NCBI GenBank assembly: GCA_905203995.1
Contig: CAJKXZ010000007.1
Location: forward strand, 1 to 56,279
Direction: 5' to 3'
Source: an uncultured Methanomassiliicoccus sp.
GTDB lineage: Archaea > Thermoplasmatota > Thermoplasmata > Methanomassiliicoccales > Methanomassiliicoccaceae
Length of the DNA stretch: 56,279 nt
The translations under genes were made by a program, and so were the position numbers. Position 1 is the first letter of the stretch. The number at the start of each line of letters is the position of its first letter. Under the pieces are notes generated by a model that had not been told where the DNA came from, made no database searches, and was given only the letters and a program-made list of their open reading frames with translations. This document shows, one piece after another, positions 27,410 through 36,335 of this stretch.

Positions 27410-28478
27410 GCCGACACCTCAGGACTTGCGCCAAGACTTCGTTGAGATCAGTACGTCCGCTGCCCGGCAGAGTAATGGCTGCCGCCGGACATAAGTTTAC
27501 ACAAAGACCACAGGCCTGGCAGAGATCTTGGGCGATTTCCGATTTCCCGCGTTCATTGATCGCCGGCGCGTGGAAGAGACAATTGCGGACACAGGTCAGG
27601 CAGGCCGCGCACTGTTCTTCCTGGATGGAAGCAGCGTTGATGGTAAGCGGCAGCCGGGACGCTGTGACCGCCCGCGTTGCCGCCGCCCGGGCAGAAGTAT
27701 CCATTTCCCGCGGCAGCAGGGCCCGGGAAGCTGTACCGCAGAGGAAGACCCCAGGGCGCATGGACGTCAGCGGTCCGCGGCTGACGTTGCCTAGACGGAA
27801 GTGGCCGTCTTCATAAAGATTAATGGCAAAGGCCTTCGCCCAGAAGGCGGCGTTACGCACTTCCTGTTCCTCATCGGTGATAATTAAATCCGGAGTAATC
27901 TCTAAAGTTTTACCGGAAGGCGAATCAGTAACGCTCAGGCTGTGCGATGACTGTTCAATATTTTCCGCACGGATGAAAATAATGCCTTCCTGCTGGGCTT
28001 TGCAGTAGGCCAGTTCATCGAGACCAAAGGTCCGTACTTCCGGGGTAATGATATAAATTTTACAAGCAGGATTGGACTTTTTCAAGGCGCGGGCTTTTTC
28101 CACCGCCACAATGTGGGAAGCACGGTCCGGTTTCTGGGCATCGAGCAGAATGACAATCGTGGAAGCCCAGCTTAAAGATTTAATTTCTAAGATAGAAGAT
28201 AAAGTTAACACATTAGCGGCAGTGATCGGCGTTTCATCAATCGCCAGAATCGCCGCACCGACGGCAAAGTCCTGCCGGCCGGCAGCGGTAGCGATCTGCG
28301 CCGTAAAGTTACCCTGCACCCCGCTAAACTTCTGCAGACGGCCGTGGACGGTAGTCACTGCAGGAAGCTCCGCAGCATTTTCTTCCGGCAGCAGCAGCCG
28401 CAGGACTTCTTCACCCTGGTAGATAATTTCCTCAGCAGCAATAGCCGCCGATTTACCGGCGCCGACGACCAGGATCAT
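27402..28478 (-). CDS. HdrA-like protein with two ferredoxin domains
   Basis: This 358-residue protein resembles the C-terminal part of heterodisulfide reductase subunit A. A Rossmann start (ILVVGAGKSAAIAAEE, near 2-17) lacks the full FAD signature. Near 235-265 the RPGVFLCGTA...DTSARAAATRAV segment matches the FAD-closing motif of HdrA. The C-terminus has two [4Fe-4S] sites: CAACLTCVRNC near 286 and CQACGLCVNLCP near 318. It is ATGA-coupled to the next HdrA-like gene and overlaps mvhD. The inferred role is electron distribution between MvhD, ferredoxin and the MetFV couple. It is not a frameshift relic, because it has its own start region and a complete fold. Confidence 0.85.
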   Translation of the reverse strand: MILVVGAGKSAAIAAEEIIYQGEEVLRLLLPEENAAELPAVTTVHGRLQKFSGVQGNFTAQIATAAGRQDFAVGAAILAIDETPITAANVLTLSSILEIKSLSWASTIVILLDAQKPDRASHIVAVEKARALKKSNPACKIYIITPEVRTFGLDELAYCKAQQEGIIFIRAENIEQSSHSLSVTDSPSGKTLEITPDLIITDEEQEVRNAAFWAKAFAINLYEDGHFRLGNVSRGPLTSMRPGVFLCGTASRALLPREMDTSARAAATRAVTASRLPLTINAASIQEEQCAACLTCVRNCLFHAPAINERGKSEIAQDLCQACGLCVNLCPAAAITLPGSGRTDLNEVLAQVLRCRHE

Positions 28479-29476
28479 CGGTGCGCCTCCAGAAACGCAG
28501 CGGCTTTACCGGCGGCGGCGATGCCCTCTTCCACACTTTCCCGAATATCTTTAGGACCAGTGCAGCAGCCGGCGGGATAAGCCCCGCTGCCCTGCTTGAG
28601 GAAAAAGCCATGTTGATTACACTGTAAACCTAACTTAGCAGCCAATTCTTCCGCCTTACGCGGCGGCTGTAGACCAACCGCCAGGACAACGATGTCAAAG
28701 GGATCTTCACGCACTTCGTCATCAACGGTCGCATAGCGCACCAGTGGGCGGCGGTCGACGAGCACTTCCCCCGGGCGGCTGCGGATAACCTGCACGCCGG
28801 GTTCTTTGCCGTACTCGGCCAGCTTATCATAACCGCGGTCAGAAGGCCGCCAGTCCCGGTAGAAGAAAGTCACTTCCGCCGCGGGCAGTTCTTTGCGTAC
28901 GCGTTTCATTAGTTTAAGTGAGTACTTACAACAGACTTTGGAGCAGTAAGGCGCACCGTGTTTGGCATCACGGGAACCAACACACTGAATGACCGCCAGG
29001 CTCTGCGGCACCGCGCCGGTGGAAGGCACCGTAATCTTACCGGCAGTCAGCAGCACTTCCAGCTCCCGCGAGGTAAGGACGTCCGGGCATTCAGCATAAC
29101 GGTAACGCGCATCGCGCTGCGGGTCAAAGGTAGGGGAGCCGATGGCCACGATAACTGTTTTCACTGCCATTTCCTGCTGTTCTTCCCCGCTCTCAACAAT
29201 GAGCGTATAGTTGCCCGGAGCGCCGCGCACATCAACGACTTCCGAATTAAGCTGCAGCGTAACAAAAGCCGATTTTCGTACCGCCCGGCGGATGTCTACC
29301 GGTGAGCAGGCATCACAGCGCTGGCAGACGGGATTGGCTTTACAACAGAGATCACGGGCTAAACCGCCGAGATCATTACTGGAATCGATTACGACGGAGG
29401 TTATCTGCCGCTGCGAAAGTTCCAGCGCAGCTGCCAGACCGGCCGCGCCGCCGCCGATGATTCCCACTTCATACAT
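28475..29476 (-). CDS. hdrA: HdrA-like FAD/iron-sulfur protein
   Basis: This 333-residue flavoprotein is equivalent to the FAD domain of HdrA. It shows EVGIIGGGAAGLAAALELS near 3-21 (dinucleotide fold), a cysteine cluster CCKANPVCQRCDAC near 44, the HdrA mark QCVGSRD...YCSKVCCKYSLKLMK near 170-195, and a terminal PAGCCTGPKDIRESVEEG that closes the FAD site. It heads the operon hdrA-like 1, hdrA-like 2, mvhD, metV, metF, with all overlaps under ten bases. The ATG at 29476 follows GAGGA by five bases; a longer frame to 29500 lacks such a site. Bifurcation at the FAD is inferred, not seen. Confidence 0.88.
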   Translation of the reverse strand: MYEVGIIGGGAAGLAAALELSQRQITSVVIDSSNDLGGLARDLCCKANPVCQRCDACSPVDIRRAVRKSAFVTLQLNSEVVDVRGAPGNYTLIVESGEEQQEMAVKTVIVAIGSPTFDPQRDARYRYAECPDVLTSRELEVLLTAGKITVPSTGAVPQSLAVIQCVGSRDAKHGAPYCSKVCCKYSLKLMKRVRKELPAAEVTFFYRDWRPSDRGYDKLAEYGKEPGVQVIRSRPGEVLVDRRPLVRYATVDDEVREDPFDIVVLAVGLQPPRKAEELAAKLGLQCNQHGFFLKQGSGAYPAGCCTGPKDIRESVEEGIAAAGKAAAFLEAHR

Positions 29477-29552
29477 AACAGTCCTCGATAGCACTTTCAT
29501 TTAACAAATTTATGGAAGGAAAGTTGAATAACAGACGAACATATAGCGGTTT

Positions 29553-30350
29553 GTGGCCCTGATATCCTTTACGGTCGATGTCGACCGCGATGTTAATCAA
29601 GTTTTACCAGGCAGCTCAGCGGCAGTCTGTGCCGGCGGTGAGCCCCGCTTTACCTCTTCCGCAGCCGGTCTGCGGCTCTTTCTGGAAGTCCTTAATGAAC
29701 TGGGCATCAAAGGAACCTTTTTTCTGGAGGGTAAAACGGCAGAAGTAATCAACACCAGTGAAGACTTGGCCGCTTTGCTGAAGGGGCACGAATGCAGCTG
29801 CCACGGCTATCATCACGAGGATCTCACCGGCCAGGACAGCGGGGTTATCCTCAGCAAGGAAGAGATCAGCGCCGCCCTCCAGAAGGGAATTGACGCGGTT
29901 GAAAAAATCTGCGGTTACCGGCCGCAGGGCTTCCGGGCGCCGTATTTGCATTATGACCAGCGGGTGCAGGCAGTGGCGGCAAGCTTGGGCTTTAAGTACA
30001 GTTCTTCAACCGTTAAGATAGACGAAGAATGCCGTTGTACGACTGCTCCGCTTCTGGAAATCCCGCTGCTCAAAACGAAAGATGCGCAGGGACGGTGGAT
30101 GCAGTCCTATCTGTGGCCGCTGCATGAAGGAAAACGGCCGCTCGCTGATTATCAGTATTTATTGAAAAAAGAAGTAGATCTCCTCGTTCTGGGTGATCAC
30201 TCCTGGCATCTGCAGGAAAATTATTCAGGAATCTTTACAAAAGAGAAAATAAAACAAAATAAAGAAGAGCTGCGCAGTCTGCTCGCTTACGCGTTAGACC
30301 GGCAGGGAGAGTTTATTACGCTTGCTGAATACGCCGCCCATTTCAGCTGA
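29553..30350 (+). CDS. Polysaccharide deacetylase (CE4/NodB fold)
   Basis: This 265-residue CE4-family enzyme carries TVDVDRD near 7-13 (catalytic and metal Asp), CHGYHHEDL near 82-90 (metal His-x3-His) and GFRAPYLHYD near 127 (catalytic Arg). No signal peptide or membrane helix is seen, so it would act in the cytoplasm or by another route on N-acetylated glycan or sugar. The GTG at 29553 is used; no ribosome binding site is clear. It sits divergent from hdrA and convergent with fhs (eight-base overlap), interrupting the folate block without an obvious link to it. Confidence 0.88.
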   Translation: MALISFTVDVDRDVNQVLPGSSAAVCAGGEPRFTSSAAGLRLFLEVLNELGIKGTFFLEGKTAEVINTSEDLAALLKGHECSCHGYHHEDLTGQDSGVILSKEEISAALQKGIDAVEKICGYRPQGFRAPYLHYDQRVQAVAASLGFKYSSSTVKIDEECRCTTAPLLEIPLLKTKDAQGRWMQSYLWPLHEGKRPLADYQYLLKKEVDLLVLGDHSWHLQENYSGIFTKEKIKQNKEELRSLLAYALDRQGEFITLAEYAAHFS

Positions 30351-31992
30351 GGCCGATGATGCGGCCGTCATCAGTATAGTCGATGTGTTTTGCGGCCGGG
30401 TCGCTCGGCAGACCGGGAATGAGCATAATCGTTCCGCAGATGGGCACGATGAAGCCTGCACCGGCGGAAAGCGTTACTTCCCGGACTTCCAGTTCCCAGC
30501 CGGTCGGGGCGCCTTTGAGAGCGGGATTGTCGGAAATCGACAGCTGCGTTTTAGCGACACAGATCGGCAGGCGGCCTTGGCCAGACTGCTCAATCGCTTT
30601 GATATCTCTTTCCGCGGTGCCGACATAACGGACACCGGCGGCACCATAGATTTCGGTAGCAACCTTGAAGATTTTATCTTTGATTGATAAGGAATCATCA
30701 TACAAAGTGTGGAAATCGGCTTTGCCTTCGGCAAGAACCTGCAGCACGGCAGCGGCCAGTTCTTTACCGCCTTCGCCGCCTTTGGCAAATACTTCGGAAA
30801 TCGCACAGGGTACGCCGAGCTCGGCGCAGTGTTTTCTAACCGCAGCGATTTCTTCGTCAGTGTCACCAGTGAAGCGGTTAATCGCCACGACTGGCGGCAC
30901 CCCGAACTTTTTGATGTTTTCCACGTGTTTATCGAGATTGGCAAAGCCGCGGGTCAGGGATTCTTCACCGAGTGCGTCATGCAACTTAATGGCCCGGATC
31001 GAAGCAACAACAACTGCGCAATCGGGACGGAAGCCGGCCTGGCGGCAGACGATGTTGAAAAATTTCTCCGCACCCAGATCAGCAGCAAAACCGCCCTCGG
31101 TGACTAAGACATCAGCAGTCTTGAGACCATACTTTGTGGAAAGTACACTGCTGTTGCCGTGGGCGATGTTGGCAAAGGGAAAGCCGTGAATGTAGACAGG
31201 ATCGCCTTCCAGAGTCTGTACCAGATTGGGGTTGATGGCATCTTTAAGAATAAGCATCATCGCCCCGACGCAACCGATTTGTTCCGCCGTGATCGGCTGG
31301 CCGTGGATGTTGTAAGCAACGACGATTGCCCCCAGTCTTTTTCTTAAGTCTGCTAGGGAATTGGCAAGTGCCAGAATAGCACTGATTTCAGAAGCAGAAG
31401 TAATCATGAATCCACTCTCACGGGGCACGCCGCCAGTACTCTTGCCCCCCAGACCTACGACGATGTCCCGCAACTCGCGGCAGTTGGTATCTAAGGTCTT
31501 TTTCCAAGTGACCCGCGTCGGATCGATCTGCAGCTCATTGCCTTTTGCCAGATGGTTCTCGACCATAGCGGAAAGCAGATTGTGCGCTGCCGAAGCCGCA
31601 TGGATGTCACCGGTAAAATGCAGATTGATGTCCCACATCGGGTAAACCTGCGCATAACCGCCGCCGGTGGCCCCGCCTTTGATGCCGAAGACCGGACCCA
31701 TTGAAGGTTCACGCAGACCGCCGGCAACTTTTACACCCAAGCGTCCCAAAGCTTCGATGAGACCGATGGAAGTAACCGTCTTGCCTTCCCCGGCTTTGGT
31801 GGCGGTGATGGCGGTAACCAACACTAACTTACCATCAGGCCGGCCGTCAAAGCGCTGAAGAACGTCCAGCGGAATTTTGGCAGCATATTTGCCGTAAAGA
31901 TGTAAATCATCGGGAGTAAAACCAAGCTTAGCAGCCGCTACCTGAATTGGCTCCATTTTGGCTGCGCTGGAAATTTCAACATCAGATTTCAT
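30343..31992 (-). CDS. fhs: Formate-tetrahydrofolate ligase
   Basis: This 549-residue ligase joins formate to THF with ATP, giving 10-formyl-THF. The P-loop TATKAGEGKT is near 64-73. It also shows GGAAxGG-type GIKGGATGGGYAQV near 108-121, and INxRDTGDxH-like NRFTGDTDEEI near 365 characteristic of Fhs. Length is normal. Ribosome binding site AGGGATT precedes the ATG. It provides the entry of formate to the folate pool, feeding PurH (22199) and, through FolD/MTHFD activity not encoded here, MetF. A typical Thermoplasmata or bacterial-type enzyme. Confidence 0.96.
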   Translation of the reverse strand: MKSDVEISSAAKMEPIQVAAAKLGFTPDDLHLYGKYAAKIPLDVLQRFDGRPDGKLVLVTAITATKAGEGKTVTSIGLIEALGRLGVKVAGGLREPSMGPVFGIKGGATGGGYAQVYPMWDINLHFTGDIHAASAAHNLLSAMVENHLAKGNELQIDPTRVTWKKTLDTNCRELRDIVVGLGGKSTGGVPRESGFMITSASEISAILALANSLADLRKRLGAIVVAYNIHGQPITAEQIGCVGAMMLILKDAINPNLVQTLEGDPVYIHGFPFANIAHGNSSVLSTKYGLKTADVLVTEGGFAADLGAEKFFNIVCRQAGFRPDCAVVVASIRAIKLHDALGEESLTRGFANLDKHVENIKKFGVPPVVAINRFTGDTDEEIAAVRKHCAELGVPCAISEVFAKGGEGGKELAAAVLQVLAEGKADFHTLYDDSLSIKDKIFKVATEIYGAAGVRYVGTAERDIKAIEQSGQGRLPICVAKTQLSISDNPALKGAPTGWELEVREVTLSAGAGFIVPICGTIMLIPGLPSDPAAKHIDYTDDGRIIGLS

Positions 31993-32236
31993 GAATAATC
32001 CCTAATAAAGCGGTGATAGACATGGAAATATTAGAGGATTAGTGAGTGAAGCCACGGGAGAAGCGCAGGTGATTAGTGCTGCAGACTGCAAAGTGCTGCC
32101 GGCGGTCAGCAGTTTTCACAATTTTCATCTCAGACAGAAAATGAAGGATATTATTCGACTAACAACCAAAGGAAATCTGCATGACTAGGGGGCCAATGTT
32201 GATATTGCGCATCAGCATTAGGGAGGAAGAGCAATT

Positions 32237-32479
32237 ATGGATGGATCACAGATTATCTTCATTCTGGCCACAGCGATGGCCATCATCGTCATTATCGCAG
32301 CAGTTTACTGGTATACTAAATTTTATCGAACCATGATCTACAAGTGTCCTCAATGTGGTTATGAAGGCAAACCGAATGTTGCTAAGACCTTGTTCTCGCA
32401 GAAGGCCGCACAAGTCGTCAAGTGTCCACAGTGCAAGAGCGACACGCCCATGGAGCCGATGAAGCAGCATAAGGATTGA
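32237..32479 (+). CDS. Small single-span membrane protein with zinc ribbon
   Basis: This 80-residue protein has one helix (about residues 6-27) then a cytoplasmic zinc ribbon: CPQCGYEG near 38-45 and CPQCKSDT near 63-70, with a short basic-acidic tail. A strong GGGAGGAAGAG ribosome binding site precedes the ATG by about seven bases. It is a lone gene with its own promoter. The composition suggests a membrane-anchored nucleic-acid- or protein-binding module. I do not recognise a named family. Confidence 0.75.
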   Translation: MDGSQIIFILATAMAIIVIIAAVYWYTKFYRTMIYKCPQCGYEGKPNVAKTLFSQKAAQVVKCPQCKSDTPMEPMKQHKD

Positions 32480-32991
32480 AGTCGTACACTGAGCTATTGT
32501 GTGATAAATACATATAAAAAATAAATCTAAAAATAAACAAGCTGCAATTCTGATGCAATTGTTTTGTAGAGTAGCGTGTCGGCAATGATTAATGAATTGA
32601 TTAAAAGTCTAGAGTAATTGAGTCAGACATATCCAGATGATAGGTGTATGTCTCTGAAATTTACAATTAAAACCATTAAAGGGGTGATGCGTGTCGTACT
32701 CTCTTCGCCAAGGCAAAGGTTGCGGCGCTGCATCACCGGACGTTTTCAGATATTCTCAAAATCATAGATAAAACTATGCAAATTAGGACCAGTTCTGGTG
32801 CTTAAACAACTGGTGAATAAGTACGTGTCAAAAAAATGTTTACAAGGAAACTAGGATGGTAGACGTCCTCTTGAGTGACTGATGTGATCTTGCCCTGTGC
32901 ATATTTGTCGAAGATGGTAAATTACGAGCTGCAAATATCGTTTTTAGAACTAGAAACGTTCAAATAGACTCATGCCCTCGAAAGATGCAAG
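32480..32991. other. Gene-free segment between zinc-ribbon gene and lhr
   Basis: About 510 bases have no ORF with a start site of note. The segment is AT-rich at its left end and holds a stable hairpin at 32683-32737 (listed as candidate RNA). Degenerate C/D-box-like words occur around 32584-32657 but no convincing set. The remainder up to the lhr start is unremarkable apart from possible lhr promoter elements. Confidence 0.5.
32683..32737 (+). ncRNA. Candidate structured RNA element
   Basis: GGTGATGC (32683-32690) pairs perfectly with GCATCACC (32730-32737). Inside, CGCC (32706-32709) pairs with GGCG (32724-32727), and within that GCAA (32713-32716) pairs with TTGC (32720-32723) around AGG, leaving an AAG bulge. 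The fold is a GC-rich island in AT-rich intergenic DNA, typical of archaeal noncoding RNAs. A TTACAATTAAAA promoter-like run lies 20-30 bases upstream. It matches no family I can name. The strand is not certain because hairpins fold either way. Confidence 0.4.
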
Positions 32992-35724
32992 ATGGCGTTT
33001 GAACTCTTAGATAACCGCGTTCAGGCGGTTCTCAAGGAAAAAGGCATTGTCGAAGCCACTAAGGCTCAGGAGAAAGCGATTCCCCGCATACTGGCAGGTA
33101 AAAATATTCTCCTGGTGGCGCATACCGGAATCGGTAAGACAGAATCGGCGATGCTTCCTATTTTTCATAACATTTTACAGACGCCAGGAAAGGGTATCCG
33201 CTGCCTCTACATTACACCACTAAGGGCCTTGAACCGTGACATGCTGGGCCGGTTGACAGAACTGGGATCGGCACTAGACATCAAGGTAGCAGTAAGACAC
33301 GGAGATACTGCACAGGCAGAACGGCAGAAACAGTCCCAGAATCCGCCGGATGTGCTCATCACTACTCCAGAAACTCTGCAGGTCCTCTTTACCGGCAAAA
33401 GGCTGCGTGAACATCTGAAGAATGTACGCTGGGTAGTAGTCGATGAAGTTCACGAACTAGCCAACAATGAAAGAGGTGCGCAGCTAGCAGTAGGCCTAGA
33501 AAGACTGGCAGCGGTAGCCGGTGAATTTCAAAGAATCGGTCTTTCAGCGACGGTGGGAACAGTAGAAGAAGTCGCTGGCTATTTGGGAGGAGACCGGGAA
33601 GTAGAGATTGTCCAGGTAAAATCCACTAAAGAATTGGACATCAGCGTTAAATGCCCGGTTGTTGACGATCACGTAAAAGACTTGGCAGGACAGCTGCAGT
33701 GCGACCCAGATTTAGCAGCAGCCATGGTGCTGGCCCGGCAGATCATTGATGATCACCGCTCAACACTGCTGTTCGTAAATACCCGGGATACCGCCGAAGC
33801 TCTGGCTGCCCGTTATGCCGTCTGGGATGAACATACTAAAATCGGTGTGCATCACGGATCATTATCAAAAGATATCCGTATCGACACAGAAGACCGCTTC
33901 AAACATGAAGAACTGAATGGTCTCATCTGTACTTCGTCACTGGAACTAGGTATCGATATCGGTTCCGTCGATTACGCTCTGCAGTATAACTCTCCCCGCC
34001 AGGTTTCCCGTTTGATTCAGCGGATGGGGCGGGCGGGGCATGCCGTAGGTGAAAAAACAGAAGGCGCGATTATTGCCACCGAAGCAGATGAGTTGGCCGA
34101 AGCGATGGTTATCTCCCGCAAGGCAGTAGCCGGCGAGTTAGAAAAACTGCAGGTAAGAGAGAATCCCCTCACCGTGTTGGCTAACCAGCTGGTCGCTGCT
34201 TCGATGGCCGGCAAAGTTGAGAAAGAAGCGACCTATCAGATTATTACCCGCTCCTACCCCTTCCGGAATTTATCACGTGACACTTTCAACGATGTCATCG
34301 AGCAGCTGCGCAGTATCGGTCTGATCTTTGATAACGGACCTGATTACAAGCGTTCTAAGCGGGGCATGCAGTATTTTTACGACAACCTTTCGATGATTCC
34401 CGATGAACGGACTTTTTTGATCAGGGAGATCAGTTCACGGCGGATTGTCGGCACTCTGGACGAATCATTTGTGGCTTCCTTCGCGGAACCGTATGCCGTC
34501 TTCATTACGCAGGGGCGCTCGTGGAGAATTGTTGAACTGCGGGAAGATGAAGTGCTGGTCGAACAGATCAATGATCTCGGCTCGATTCCTTCCTGGACAG
34601 GGGAAGATATCCCAGTACCGCTGGAAGTAGCGGAAGAGGTCGGCCGATTAAGAAGACTGAAAGATTTTGATAATTACCACGGCGATCAGCAGGCGGTAGC
34701 GGTAGTTAATAAATATTTAGCAGAAAACGGTGAAAATGTTCCTTCTGATAAATTAATTACTTTGGAACTAAGCAAAAGAACCGCGATTCTCAACATGTGT
34801 TTCGGCACCAAAGTAAACGGAACGATTGCCCGCATTCTTTCCATGCTGCTGACGGCCAGAATGGGTGAATCAGTAGGTGTCACTACCGACCCATACCGCA
34901 TCATACTAGAACTGCCGAAAGAAGTAGGTGCAAAGGTCATTGAAGACACTTTGATGTCCGTCAAATCCGCCGGCATTGAAGCCTTGATGCGAATGTTTCT
35001 CAAGTCGTCTTCTTTCCTCCGTTACCGCTTTGTTTACGTAGCCAAAAAGTTTGGCGTCATTGAAAAAAATGCCGATTACCGCAGCGTCAACTTCACCAGA
35101 CTTGCTGAAGCCTTCGAAGGCACACCACTCTTTGAGGAAGCGGTAATGCATGTACTCTGGAATGACTTTGATGTTGCGGGTACCAAAGAGATTATCGGCC
35201 GCTTGGAAAATAAAGAAATTGCGTTTAAAGTAACGGGTACGACTCCCGTGGGCATTGCCGGTCTGCGCCAGTCAAAAGAGTTGATTATGCCGCAGAGAGC
35301 GGATCACAGCATCCTCATGGCTTTGAAAAAGAGGCTGGAGGATGAGACAATGAGCATGTCCTGTGTAAGCTGCCTCAACCAGTGGCGGATGAAGGCTAAA
35401 GATGCCCCCAGCAGGATTCTTTGTCCCAAATGCGGCGGTATGATGGTGGCTGCTCTGCTGCCCTACAACCGCGATAATATTTCATTACTTAAAAAAGATA
35501 AACATACTGCAGAAGAAAAGAAAGAAGTTAAACGGATCTACAAAAATGCTTCTTTGGTAAGAGATTACGGTCCCAAAGCCGTGGTGGCTCTCGCCGGCCG
35601 AGGAGTGGGACCGGATGCCGCCTCCAGAATTCTTTCCGGCTTTTATGAAGATGAAGAAGATTTCCTGCGGGACATCCTCAGTGCGGAACTTACTTATGCA
35701 CGGACTAAAAGGTTCTGGGGTTAA
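32992..35724 (+). CDS. lhr: Lhr-like DEAD/DEAH superfamily 2 helicase
   Basis: This 910-residue Lhr-family ATP-dependent 3'-5' helicase acts in DNA repair or RNA-DNA hybrid processing. RecA1 has LLVAHTGIGKTESA (Walker A, near 40-53), ITPLRAL near 75, TTPETLQVL near 122 and VVVDEVHEL (near 147, DEVH box), and LSATVG near 184. RecA2 has LLFVNTRDTAEAL near 262, ICTSSLELGIDIG near 310 and QRMGRAGH (motif VI, near 342). A winged-helix/Lhr-specific region follows to about 780. A C-terminal four-Cys zinc finger (CVSC near 789 and CPKCGG near 812) and a helix-hairpin-helix (GVGPDAASRIL near 875) end it. The start is ATG at 32992 without a strong ribosome site. The stop overlaps the next gene by four bases. 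Confidence 0.93.
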   Translation: MAFELLDNRVQAVLKEKGIVEATKAQEKAIPRILAGKNILLVAHTGIGKTESAMLPIFHNILQTPGKGIRCLYITPLRALNRDMLGRLTELGSALDIKVAVRHGDTAQAERQKQSQNPPDVLITTPETLQVLFTGKRLREHLKNVRWVVVDEVHELANNERGAQLAVGLERLAAVAGEFQRIGLSATVGTVEEVAGYLGGDREVEIVQVKSTKELDISVKCPVVDDHVKDLAGQLQCDPDLAAAMVLARQIIDDHRSTLLFVNTRDTAEALAARYAVWDEHTKIGVHHGSLSKDIRIDTEDRFKHEELNGLICTSSLELGIDIGSVDYALQYNSPRQVSRLIQRMGRAGHAVGEKTEGAIIATEADELAEAMVISRKAVAGELEKLQVRENPLTVLANQLVAASMAGKVEKEATYQIITRSYPFRNLSRDTFNDVIEQLRSIGLIFDNGPDYKRSKRGMQYFYDNLSMIPDERTFLIREISSRRIVGTLDESFVASFAEPYAVFITQGRSWRIVELREDEVLVEQINDLGSIPSWTGEDIPVPLEVAEEVGRLRRLKDFDNYHGDQQAVAVVNKYLAENGENVPSDKLITLELSKRTAILNMCFGTKVNGTIARILSMLLTARMGESVGVTTDPYRIILELPKEVGAKVIEDTLMSVKSAGIEALMRMFLKSSSFLRYRFVYVAKKFGVIEKNADYRSVNFTRLAEAFEGTPLFEEAVMHVLWNDFDVAGTKEIIGRLENKEIAFKVTGTTPVGIAGLRQSKELIMPQRADHSILMALKKRLEDETMSMSCVSCLNQWRMKAKDAPSRILCPKCGGMMVAALLPYNRDNISLLKKDKHTAEEKKEVKRIYKNASLVRDYGPKAVVALAGRGVGPDAASRILSGFYEDEEDFLRDILSAELTYARTKRFWG

Positions 35725-36335
35725 AGTCGCTGGAATTTGTTTTTCAGCGTGCCGACGCCCTCGATCTTAACTTCCACTTCATCCCCGTCTGCAAGAGGTC
35801 CGACACCGACCGGCGTGCCGGTAGCGATGATGTCGCCTGCTTCCAGTGTGATGTATTTAGTGATGTATTCAATGAGTTCCGGTACTGAAAAAATCATATC
35901 TGCGACTTGCCCGCTTTGTTTTAAGACTCCGTTGACACGGGTTTCAATCGTCAGCTGCTGAAGATCGGGGACCGCCGCCAGCGCGACCGGTTCCGACATC
36001 GGCGCGAAAGTATCAACGCTTTTGCTGAGTGCCCAGGGCAGACTAGCGGCTCGGGCATCATCCTGCATACTTCGGGCGGTAACGTCATTAAAAGCGGCTA
36101 CCGAAGCTACATAAGACAAAGCGTCAGCAGCCTGCACGTTTTTAGCTTCCCGACCGATGATTACCGCTAATTCGCCTTCATAATCAACACGGCCGGCACC
36201 GCGGAAGGTAATCGTGCCGCCGTTGGGCAAAAGCGCACTCTGGGCCTTGAGAAAGATAACAGGTTCAGGTCGGACAGTGAGCGACATTTCATCCGCATGA
36301 GCGCGGTAATTCTGACCGATACCAATTATTTTCAT
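35721..36335 (-). CDS. Fumarylacetoacetate hydrolase-family protein
   Basis: This 204-residue FAH-family protein has the metal-binding VDYEGELAVIIG near 50 (Glu residues of E-x-E), FNDVTAR near 83, a Lys in LSKSVDTFAP near 103 and GTPVGVGPL near 180. Characterised relatives act as acylpyruvate hydrolases, oxaloacetate decarboxylases/tautomerases or 2-hydroxymuconate-type isomerases; the substrate here cannot be set. It is in a two-gene unit with rlmE (ATGA overlap), and converges on lhr. Confidence 0.85.
   Translation of the reverse strand: MKIIGIGQNYRAHADEMSLTVRPEPVIFLKAQSALLPNGGTITFRGAGRVDYEGELAVIIGREAKNVQAADALSYVASVAAFNDVTARSMQDDARAASLPWALSKSVDTFAPMSEPVALAAVPDLQQLTIETRVNGVLKQSGQVADMIFSVPELIEYITKYITLEAGDIIATGTPVGVGPLADGDEVEVKIEGVGTLKNKFQRL

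Noticed and set aside
27402..29500. A single HdrA gene broken by a frameshift
   Set aside because: Each part has its own nucleotide-fold start and FAD-closing motif, and the join is an ATGA overlap like those in the rest of the operon. A sequencing error cannot be fully ruled out.
32584..32657. C/D-box sRNA with ATGAT-like and CTGA-like words
   Set aside because: Boxes are degenerate, D' is missing and no guide match to rRNA could be checked. AT-rich sequence yields such words by chance.
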